Assembly (NCBI RefSeq): GCF_036588685.1
Contig: NC_086380.1
Location: forward strand, 34,734,692 to 34,798,691
DNA: 64,000 nucleotides
Direction of reading: 5' to 3'
Source: Mytilus trossulus
Lineage: Eukaryota; Mollusca; Bivalvia; Mytilida; Mytilidae
The position numbers and the translations under genes are program-made. Shown one piece after another: positions 11,501 to 22,700 of the stretch. Positions within the stretch are counted from its first letter, which is position 1. Each line of letters starts with the position of its first letter. The notes below the pieces were generated by a model that was not told where the DNA came from, made no database searches, and saw nothing but the letters and a program-made list of their open reading frames with translations.

Positions 11501-11935
11501 TTCCTAAATTGTTGGGACCAAAACTCCCAAAATCAATACCAACCTTCCTTTTATGGTCATTAACCTTGTGTTTAAATTTCATAGATTTCTATTAACTTAT
11601 ACTAACGTTATGGTGCGAAAACCAAGAAAAATGCTTATTTGGGTCCCTTTTTGGCCCCTAATTCCTAAACTGTTGGGACCGAAACTCCCAAAATCAATCC
11701 CAACCTTTCTTTTGTGGTCATAAACCTTGTGTCAAAATTTCATAGATTTCTATTAACTTATACTAAAGTTATAGTGCGAAAACCAAGAAAATGCTTATTT
11801 GGGCCCTTTTTGGCCCCTAATTCCTAAAATGTTGGGACCAAAACTCCCAAAATCAATACCAACCTTCCTTTTATGGTCATAAACCTTGTGTTAAAATTTT
11901 TATTCACTTTTACTAAAGTTAGAGTGCGAAAACTA
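11500..11935. repeat. Three tandem ~145 bp units
   Basis: Units start near 11505, 11660 and 11820 with attgttgggaccaaaactcc or variants. They continue through ccaaccttccttttatggtc and end in agtgcgaaaaccaag. They directly follow the ~130 bp monomers and lead into the CGA microsatellite. Confidence 0.8.
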
Positions 11936-11944
11936 AAAGTATTC

Positions 11945-11963
11945 GGACGACGACGACGACGAC

Positions 11964-12001
<38 letters not shown>

Positions 12002-12015
12002 AGACGACGACGCCA
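11945..12015. repeat. CGA trinucleotide microsatellite
   Basis: This is a nearly pure (CGA)n run with a few interruptions. It explains the poly-Arg open frames on both strands. It is followed by gccaacgtgatagcaataca, an edge that appears to belong to the same repeat family. Confidence 0.9.
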
Positions 12016-12457
12016 ACGTGATAGCAATACACGACGAAAATTTTTCAAAATTTGCGGTCGTATAAAAATTGGTAGAATAATGTGTCCAGGTAGGTTGACA
12101 GCGGAATGTTTACAGACAACTTGTGATCACTTGTGTGTGACATTAGAATGCTTATAACATTTTCTCGTCTTCTAGAAGCTTATAACTTGCTACTGGAAAT
12201 AAATATAAATACATGAATATGCATAAGAACGTGACCAACAGAGATTAATTTTAATATTTACTTATAGGGTAGCTAATAAAAATAAGGCATTTTTGTTATT
12301 TTTGCTTTTGTTTTTTAATTATAAATAGTAATGCTGAAATAAGCTAGCTTCTCCCGTTTCAGCCACAAAACCCCCCTAAAAAAAGGCTTAAAAATTTTTC
12401 GCCTCGCTCCGCTCGGCGAATTGCCTCACTTTAAAAGAACATGCGCTACGGCCTTGT

Positions 12458-12560
12458 TTTTGATACTGACTATATCATGTGGAATATCTCAACTCGCCCT
12501 AACGAGCCCGGCTCGTCTTAGACTCTAGAAATTCCACATGATAAAGTCAGTATCAAAAAC
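12458..12560. repeat. Hairpin inside the right terminus of the composite element
   Basis: The segment tttttgatactgactatatc followed by atgtggaat pairs with attccacatgataaagtcag followed by tatcaaaaa. The loop contains gagcccggctcg, itself a small palindrome. Confidence 0.75.
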
Positions 12561-12722
12561 GAAACTACCTATTATTGTTTATTTATAACGTCATGAAAGT
12601 ATAATAAAACATGACCGTGCTATTCCAAAATAAAAGCATGGATACCGTAAAGTTAAAAGCTACAAAATCACTCGCAAACGGGCATAACCACGAGTTGTGA
12701 TATATAAGCACCGCATGATGGA

Positions 12723-12970
12723 TCCAAAGGAACATTACCGTCTAAAAAAGGGGAAATTAACAATAGGGAAGGAACACGAGACGCCGAGTCTCTTTTGTTG
12801 TAAAATTTAGTACGAAGTTTGCATTTTGAAGTTGATGTCTAAATCAAGAAAAAGACAACTACAATTTAATAAAATATTGATCTCTGATTACGTTAAACTA
12901 CGTAATCAGAGAATCATAGATCAACATTTTAATTAGATTGAGACAACTACTGTTGTAAATGTTCCTTTGG
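12723..12970. mobile_element. Foldback element
   Basis: The outer arms are ccaaaggaac (12725) and gttcctttgg (about 12961). The inner arms are aaaagacaactac and gagacaactactg-type sequence. A centre at about 12870-12930 contains tctctgattacg and cgtaatcagaga as near-perfect complements. Confidence 0.6.
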
Positions 12971-12974
12971 GTAA

Positions 12975-13600
12975 ATTTTTCACAGAGTTATGTTTGATTA
13001 TAATATTTCAAAAATTCATTGATATTTTCCACTTATTTTTGGAAATAAAAAAGGTTGAAATAATATGCATTTTGTTTTAAATACTCGGAGAAAAATCACA
13101 AAAATACAAAATTGACAGCATGGTAAATTTTACACAAAAAAAGCGTCAAAATAGGATAAAACTCTCTTTCTACCAAAATTTTTTTTTTAAAGTAAAATTT
13201 ATTCAGATTGGTCCCCTTCAACTTTATAGGGGATATGAAAAAAAGTTTAATTGTCTCGGGAACTGTGATTTTTTTTACCGATAATAGCCGAAAAATAGGT
13301 TAAAATCGATGAAAAATTAGATAATCATCAAAATTTGCCATTTTCAAATGGCCGTAGCAAAAAGAGGAGTGCACCACTACTATGATTTTTTTTCTTTTTT
13401 CTTCACCAATTATTTTGTTACAGTCTTCCTAACTTAACCCAAAAATCAGGTTAAGAAAAAAAAATCTAAAAATTTTTGGCTCCTGAGAGGTGTACGTCCT
13501 TAACATGCTTAAGTCTAAATAAAATAAACAAGACCTTTTAGGGGATGTTTACTGCCTTGACATCCCGTGAGGGATCGGGTACGGTCGGTAAAACGAACAG
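12975..13600. other. 5' flank of the TERF gene, no gene seen
   Basis: The DNA is AT-rich with poly-T and poly-A runs to about 13550. A mildly GC-richer stretch then contains gatcgggtacggtcggtaaa. No TATA box or initiator can be assigned with confidence. Transcription of TERF probably starts somewhere in 13550-13660. Confidence 0.4.
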
Positions 13601-13662
13601 CTAATAACTAATCCGGATTTGATTCTTCGTCATACGTATTTGTCTCTGGATTTATAATAAAG

Positions 13663-13789
13663 ATGGCGGGAACATTAGAAGAGGAAAGGGTTAATAGTTG
13701 GATTTTAGACTATTCATACCAACGAGCTTGGAAGGAATTCTCAAGTACAAGCAACATAGACTTACAGACAACTAGAGATTTTATTCAAT
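13663..13789 (+). CDS. TERF: TERF exon 1 (start codon, N-terminal TRFH)
   Basis: It begins ATGGCGG and encodes MAGTLEEERVNSWILDYSYQ and so on to residue 42, ending in phase 1 at caat|gtacta. The W..D.......F...... pattern fits helix 1 of TRFH. The frame runs on to a stop just after the donor. The only other reading would be a 45-residue protein, so splicing to 16159 is well supported. Confidence 0.85.
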
Positions 13790-16700
13790 GTACTAAATGA
13801 TATAGAATTTGAATTAACGTTCACCATAACAAATGGACAAATATGGCAATGTTTACAACCTTTTTTAGTCTTTACTTGAAGTTGATCTTTCCAAAACATA
13901 CAATGCTTTTATATATCTAGTGGAACTAGGCCTTACAAAAAAATCTGAGTGCACCGTTTTTTCTTTACTTAAAGTTGAGGTGTAAACAAATTGTAAACAA
14001 AGCCATTTTTGTGCATTTGATTTGTTTTGTTATGATGAACAGGTTGGGAACAAACCCCCTGGATGGTGATTATACCTGTATAGAGGGATAAACCTTCTTT
14101 AGAGGATAAAATTATCTCTCTATAGAGGGGTATTTGTGTTTGCACTGGATTTAAAGCAAATTAGGGCAGAATGGCATTTTCTAATTATATTGGCTATAAT
14201 CTCTAGCAGTATGTGCATCAACATATGCACTTTACTAAAAATTGGGATAACCTGTTTTCTGCTAAAGTGACAAAACTTGAAATCTATTGTATACCTATCT
14301 GAACACCTGATCAACATCAAAAGGAATAGTTGACCTTTAAAAACCATGTTAAATCTAACAATAGAAATTCTGTTCAGTGAGGCATAAGTGAGTAGAATTT
14401 ACCTGATCATCACAGCTTTCAATCATGGTGGACAATAGATTTTATATTTAGTCAGATAAGCAGCAAACTGGGCATGTGCATATTTAACTAAGCACATCAA
14501 TTGGTGCATCAACTGTTGCAGGTTACTGCCATAATAAGTAGAGAATGACATTCTGCCCTGTTTTGACTTAAATCCAGTCTAAACAAAAATACCCCTCTAT
14601 AGAGGGATGATTTTATCCCTCTATAGAAGGTTTATCCCTCTATACAGGTATAATCACCATAGAGAGGGTTTGTTCCCAACCTGATGAACTTTAACATTTC
14701 TCTGATCCTTATGGTCATGCTTATGGTTATAGGCAAAGTTGCAACCTAATAATGTACAATGCACTTGATTGTAAAGCATACAATGTAATAGACAACTTTC
14801 GAGTTCGATGCATTTCCATCCAAATCTCTGGTTTTAGTGAACATCATTTGTGCGTTTAGGTGCTTCGTCACTTCCGTTCTAGTGGTGAGCAAGAGGTTGG
14901 AAAACTGTAGATCTATATATTGTACTAATCTTGCAGCAAATTGAATTGTCATAATTGACAATCAGCACTGTCATTAGGGAATTGAGATTAAGTACCTACA
15001 AATGACCTATTATTTCTAGTTTATCCTACACAATGACGATCACTAAGACGCTTGATGAACGTTAATGGTGCAGGGATACAGACGACCCCCTCTAACTGGT
15101 AAATGACGTCACAAAGGCATGTATAATTGAAGTTTTTTTTCTGGTGACGGATGAACTTGAAAGTGGTCTATTAAAACAGGATTGATGTGCCCATACATAG
15201 ATTTACATGTGGCAAGGTTGTTAATCAGAGATTACTCTGACATCTTATGGCTGTTTTGCAAGACAAGCTGGGGTCGTGGGACGTCAGTGCTCTTCCCATA
15301 TCAAAAAGTGGATATTTGCCCCTCCAAATAAGATGCGCTGCTCCGTCACATCTCTGGCGGACTATATATGAGTGCTTAACAGTGGTCTCGCTAGCCTAAA
15401 ATAGAAGGGCGCCGCGCCCTGGGTGCCTTCATCAGCACCCTTCTGCCCTGACGTCTTTTTCCAAAATTCTCTTGTGCCGTTTTGGTGAAATTTTGTTTTA
15501 TCGATTTCTGATCTCCAAGTTAATTACATATATGACACCTGTGTGATTGCCCCCAGGAGATAATGGGTAGAGTGAAGTTAAACTATAATAACATAATAAT
15601 AAATTGTATGTTGATGAAGATGTACTATATCATACATAACTACACAAACAATGAAATAAAGACTATAGTTGAAATGCATCTTTATTTAAAAAAACCCAAC
15701 ATATACAGTAAAAAAAAAGAGATTTGTTAACTCGTGATACACACAGAAACGTAGACAAAAAAATGAGCAGTGCCTTTTCTTATTATAAAAAGTGCCCTGC
15801 CCTCCACTGGCACCCTGCCCCTTTTGATTTCTAGCTAGAGCACTGCTTAAATGTACACCAACCTGAAACTTCATTATTTATTTGTTTATGTTAACAAAAA
15901 GTTTTAGAATATTTGTCTTGAATGCACTCATATCATTCAATAACACTCTTTAGGCACATGTATTTGGAGATGAGGTGATGAAGTAGATGTTTAAATGTGT
16001 AAAGGCTATTTTACTTCACCTTTGTGTTCACCATTGTCTCTAAAATAGTGTCCACCTTGATAAAAAGTATTTTAAATTTGACCGACCTCAATATTATGCA
16101 TGTGATAAGAAAACAAGGTAAGAGAAATAAGCAATATTGCCTTTTAATTTACTTGCAGGGATAGTTACCCAGCCATGCATGATTACCACAGAGAGAAAAC
16201 AGAAAGTTCAGATTTTGTTGTTTTTGTGTCGATTATCTGATGGCAGTGATCATACAACTCGTTATAGTGTCAACAGTGATATAACAGCATTAGAAGAAGC
16301 TCTGAAGAATATTGATAGTATTGAACCACTCGTGGGGAAGAAACATGCCAATTGTTTAGAGTCCATGAGAACCTCTGTCAAGAAACAGGTGAGACGGTCT
16401 TCTTCTTCTACTTTAGGTTTCTAGCGATCCTTTAATTATTGAAGATTATTCGCCATACAATGCAGGGGTCAAAAGAAATACAAGATAAATAAGTCTGAAT
16501 TTACATGCTAACCACAAGTACAGCACTGTACATTGTATTTCTGGGGAGAACAAATTATTTAGATGTTAGTGTGACAATATGTATACCTGTACATCTCAAA
16601 AACATTTTAGGGTACAATGCATTCTTCAATAATATACCAGTTTACATAAGTCATCAACTAAATCTGGTCTGTAAAATAGTGTGAAGAAGTATTATGTCAT

Positions 16701-19700
16701 GATAAAGATAAGAGATAGGGCAGTATGTATGACATTTATAGACATAAATCAACTAATAGATGTACATACATGTGACATTCATCTTGGTCTGAAAATATAC
16801 AGAGAAAAATTAAATGTCTCTAACCTCTGCTAAAAATGATCAATATGTTTAATCTCTGTTATTATTTGAAACATAAGTGATTTTTATGCCCCACCTACAT
16901 GACCTAGGATAGTAGAGAGCATTATGTTTTCTGGTCTGTGCTTCCATTCGTTCGTCCGCTTCAGGTAAAAGTTTTTGGTCAAGGTAGTTTTTGATGTAGT
17001 TGTAGTCCAATCAACTTGAAACCTAGTACACATGTTCCCTATTATATGATCTTTCTAATTTTAATGCCAAATTAGAGTTTTTATCCCAATTTCATGGTCC
17101 AATGAACATAGAAAATGATAGTGTGAGTGGGGCATCTGTGTACGTGGGACACATTCTTGTTTAGAGTATAGTTTAGCTGGTAAATATATTAGACCTTTTA
17201 ATCAGTATAGAATTGTATGTTGGTCTTCAAAATTGTCCAAGAACCATACAACATACATGCAATAGATTTGCCTTTTACATTATTATATGTTACTGCAGGC
17301 TGTTTTAGTGTGTTGCAGAGCTGATGATTTTGAAGCAGGGAAAGATGTCTTTAAAAGGCTATGGAAGAAACCTTCATCTAAAGAGGAAAAGGTACTTAAT
17401 AAATTGGAAAAGCAAGTTGATAAGGTAGGAATAAAGGTTGAAAATATAGCACTAAACAGGCCTCCTAAAAAATGTTTTGGATTGACCATCATCTGCAAAT
17501 AAAATTTTAGTGAGACAAAGCATCTTTGGTTGTTATATTTTTTTTGACCTAATTAATTCTGTTCATTGACCTAACTATTAGAATTAATGTGAACATTTTT
17601 GCAATGTTTTCAATCTCCATGATCTCTGGACAAAATACCTAGATAATTTTGCAAATAAAAAAATCACAATTTTGTATTTTACATTTTGTTAGCATTATTT
17701 GTATGTAGTCTTTTTGAAACCTTCATAAGTCAACTCACATTTTTGTAATTTTTTCAACAATTGCAACATTATATCCTAACTATTAGAATTAATGTGAACA
17801 TTTTTGCAATGTTTTCAACTATTAGAATTAATGTGAACATTTTTGCAATGTTTTCAATCTCCATGATCTCTGGACAAAATACCTAGATAATTTTGCAAAT
17901 AAAAAAATCACAATTTTGTATTTTACATTTTGTTAGCATTATTTGTATGTAGTCTTTTTGAAACCTTCATAAGTCAACTCACATTTTTGTAATTTTTTCA
18001 ACAATTGCAACATTATATTCAAACAAAAATTTCTAAAATTTAAATTCCAATCATGTAAAATTAAAATTTGTTCTAAAATGGACATGGAAAACTTGGTTTG
18101 GAAAGAAAATAAGACTTGCTTGATTTATCACTATGATTTAGACAGAATCTCGTACCAGACTTCTTTTTACCACATGGTAATCAATTTGTTTTTACCTCTC
18201 CTAAATGGTGGATAATCATGATAATAGAAGTAACTCACTCTCAAATTTGTTCATATTTCGAAACCTATTTATTCCCTTGAAAAATTACACTTGCTGATGT
18301 TGAGACAGGATGGTTGCTGTTGATTTGATCAACACTGATTTACAAACTACAGTAAAACCTGGCTAAACCAAATCCTGTATAAACCGAAAACCTGCATAAA
18401 CCAAACATGTTCTCAAGCACTCATGTTTCAAATTGCATGCATTGTGAACCTGATAAAACCGAACATCAGCTAAAACTGAACAAAATATAAAGTCTGGAAG
18501 AGGATCGGTTTAAACAGGTTTCACTGTACATAGATGCTACATGTATCTATTGATTATTCATTGAGATATACATTAGTGAATTGCCTCAAATTGACAGCCT
18601 TCTCAGTAAAAAAATCTGTTTATTTTTAACTGGATTTATACTAAGTGGTTTGTTTATTGATGGAATTTGGGCGATCAAGCACAAGATGGCAACCAAACAA
18701 TACTAAAACATTTTGTTTCCCTGAAATTTATGCATAAAAGTGAATAACTATTTTAACATGGTTGAATAGAAATAAAACATGAGCACTTTCTAAAATATGA
18801 ATTTCACTTCATTTTTTGAAAATCCTGACGATTATTGCTGTTATGATGTTTGTACATGACAAACAATAGCTCTCGATATATAAGAATAATATGATGATAT
18901 CTTATTTTTACAGAATGCAGTGGAAAATTTACAGAAAGTTATAGCCTCGAATGATAAGGATCATTCCTACATTAAGTTTAATACCTATGAAAGATTTCTG
19001 AAGAAATCTGTGGAATACTTATCAGACATTCATGACAGTTTCAGCATACCATACTTACTGCAGGTATTTACAAAACACATATAATGACAGCTTCAGCATA
19101 CCATACTTACTGCCGGTATTTATAAAACACATATAATGACAGCTACTCAAAACACATATTATGACAGTTTCAGCATACCATACTTACTGCAGGTATTTAC
19201 AAAACACATATAATGACAGCTTCAGCATACCATACTTACTGCAGGTATTTACAAAACACATACAGCTTCAGCATACCATACTTACTGCAGGTATTTACAA
19301 AACACATATAATGACAGCTTCAGCATACCATACTTACTGCAGGTATTTACAAAACACATATAATGTCAGCTTCAGCATACCATACTTACTGCAGGTATTT
19401 ACAAAACACATATAATGACAGCTTCAGCATACCATACTTACTGCAGGTATTTACAAAACACATATAATGACAGTTTCAGCATACCATACTTACTGCAGGT
19501 ATTTACAAAACACATATAATGTCAGCTTCAGCATACCATACTTACTGCAGGTATTTACAAAACACATATAATGACAGCTTCAGCATACCATACTTACTGC
19601 AGGTATTTACAAAACACATATAATGACAGTTTCAGCATACCATACTTACTGCAGGTATTTACAAAACACATATAATGACAGCTTCAGCATACCATACTTA

Positions 19701-22700
19701 CCTCAGGTATTTACAAAACACTTATAATGACAGCTTCAGCATACCATACTTACTGCAGGTATTTACAAAACACATATAATGACAGTTTCAGCATACCATA
19801 CTTACTGCAGGTATTTACAAAACACGTATAATGACAGTTTTAGCATACCATACTTACTGCAGGTATTTACAAAACACATATAATGACAGCTTCAGCATAC
19901 CATACTTACTGCAGGTATTTACAAAACACATATAATGACAGTTTCAGCATACCATACTTACTGCAGGTATTTACAAAACACATATCATGACAGCCTTAAC
20001 ATACCATACTTACTGCAGGTATTTACAAAACACATATAATGACAGTTTCAGTATACCATACTTACCTCAGGTATTTACAAAACATATATAATGACAGCTT
20101 CAGCATACCATACTTACTGCAGGTATTTACAAAACACATATAATGACAGTTTCAGCATACCATACTTACTGCAGGTATTTACAAAACACATATAATGACA
20201 GTTTCAGTATACCATACTTACTGCAGGTATTTAAAGATTTCATAGTTTTATTATGCCCAACCTAGGAGAATTTTGTTTTTGGGTCTGTGTGTGTGTTCGT
20301 TCAATTTTTATCTATTTGTCAGGCTTCAGGTTTAATTTTTTGGTCAAAGTAGTTTTTTTTTTTATGAAATTGAGGGCCAATCAACTTGAAACTTAGTACA
20401 CATGTTACTTATGATGTGATCTTTCTGATTTTTATGTCAAATTGAAGTTTTTACCCCAATTTTATGGTTCACTGAACATACAGTACAGGTAAGGACTTAT
20501 TTTTATGGAAGCCTTAATCCGTCTAGATGTCAGACTGGTCGGACAGTTGTCCCAGAGTTATAAACACCTGCTGTGCAATATCCAAGTGGAAGGTCGTAAA
20601 TCAATCTGTACCAGCTTGATTAGAATTCAATTTTACCTGTACAGATATATTTGTATTTATGGAGAATAGATAAATGTAAAATATTGCTTTCTATTCAAAG
20701 AGAAAGAATGGAAATTAAAATTAAATATAAGAATTTAAATTAAAAATTAAATATTTAGAATTAAAATTAAAATTAAATATCATGAATGTGGGATTTTTTT
20801 TTTATAATTTGAAAATGAAATAAAGACGATTTTTAACAATATATTGTGTTGCCAATTATTATAATAGTTTTGTGCCAATAAACTATTTTGTATTTGCAAT
20901 TGTATTTGTAAACCGTAAATATTTCATCTAATTCAAAATAATAAGCCTAATAATAACCAAGACTGTTTTCAATCGAAGTTTAAATCAAATTGTTGAGACA
21001 TCAATCCCGTAAATTACACGAGTTTTCATTGATGGTTATATTATTTCCCCCTTTTAACGTCCTGTTCCATTATATGTTATTATTAGAAACACAATTTTAA
21101 GTATAAGGCCAACATATCGTATTTATAAAATATGTATAGGCATTGTGAATAAAGTTATTTTCCTTTTGGTACAACTTTCCCCGTCGGAGCCTTTACATCA
21201 ATTCACACCTGTCAATCATTTCTCGCAAGTAAAACATTTTGGTCAGACAGATCACTCGTGCTTTCTATTTTGACATATTTCCATTTCCCGTTAATCTCTT
21301 TGAAAGTCAAACAATTGGTTTCTTTAAATACAATATTTATAACGCCGTGATCATATTTCGATTCCTATTTTTTCTTTAACAAAAAATTGTTGACATTCGA
21401 GATATTGCCTTTCTATTTTCATGTCTCGACTCTTTTATGAAAATCGCCGGTGTTTTTATTATAAATATATTTTACGAATCGATACACGAAAATCAAAATT
21501 TAACCTTATATAGTTTATTGAATAAATGCACATGTATACCCCAATGGGGTTGAAGGCTAATCGTACTAGTCATGATCAGCTGTCTTTACTTTTTCGTCGT
21601 ACTTCTAGTCATTCTATAGCTCGCGCAGTCCGTAAGAATTTTTAAATCGATGTTGTATTATTTCCGAAGTTTAAAGGAGTTCTCCAAAGTAGAATATTTA
21701 AATGGGAATCCGGGAAATGACTGATAAAAATAAAACAAAAAATAGTTAAAGAAGACTAAATTTTTTTGTTGATTTTACATGTATGTAAATCGATTAAATT
21801 TCTATTCTGGTCAATCGATCAAGAGCCTCAAAACTAACGCACAATACTGTCAATCATTCCACATCAAATTTAATCATGAATGGATTTTCCCACGGTCGTT
21901 CAGTAAGGTCATCTGAGTTTACTGTTACGACATTTCCCGCCATATAAAAATCTCGTGCAGTGGACAAAATCGATCTTTAACATCTTTTATTAGCATTCAA
22001 TAATATTGTGAGTGGAGTCAAGTTAAAGTTCAACCACGTGCTCACGCTGTTGATCACTAATATGTGTATAATGGAATTATCTTTTCACGGCAAATTTTTC
22101 TTACCAAATTGCTGTTAAAAATATATAACATACAAGTTTCCTTTTTTACATGGATTGTGCGTAAATTAATATTACGCAATTAATTTAAGTTCGGGTTTCG
22201 GGATTAACATTTTCGGGATCTTGGAATTCTTTTTTTTCGCGATGTCGGGATTTTGATTTATTTAAATTCGGGACCTTGGGACTTCGTGTTGTTAAGCCCG
22301 GGATTTCGAGATCCGGACCCTATTTACCCCCTACCCCCAAATGCAGATCAATTATATAAATTTAGCATAATGAACAAACACGGAAATCTTAAAATAAACT
22401 TATGTCCGGGAAGAATCAATATCTTCTTCTAGTGTTATTATTTGCGTTCTATTTTATTGATACATCTCCAACTTTGAAGTTTCGGACAATAAATTGTTTA
22501 CAGTAAAAAGTAAAAACTACAAAGAATCAGCAAGCTACTAAATAATATATAAGTATTGCTCACTGTAATTATTTTTTTTTTTATCTCGGGACTGACCCAA
22601 CACAGACTGAATATTAAATACATATTATAGAAATATTTTGCATGTGGCCGCATCAAACTAACCCTGGAAACAGCATTCTGCTAATGGATTTACGAGTAAA

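Larger units (their letters stand above)
9425..12595. mobile_element. Composite repeat block bounded by inverted termini
   Basis: The left edge (9425-9510) contains gacgtcataattaccgataa, aataggtagtttcgtttttc and gtcgtagcgtaatggaggca. The right edge (about 12420-12595) carries the reverse complement of these in mirrored order: gcctcactttaaaagaacat, gcgctacggcc, aaacgaaactacctattatt and ataacgtcatg. Between them lie a tRNA-headed SINE-like unit, an array of ~130 bp monomers, a second array of ~145 bp units and a CGA microsatellite. Whether it moved as one unit or grew by nested insertion is not settled. The 105-residue frame at 9486-9803 resembles no transposase I know. Confidence 0.55.

Noticed and set aside
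11824-12157. Poly-Arg open frames on both strands
   Set aside because: They come from the CGA microsatellite.
19034-20232. CRISPR-like regular array
   Set aside because: Units are contiguous 52 bp tandem repeats without unique spacers, in a eukaryotic intron, and start within a coding exon.
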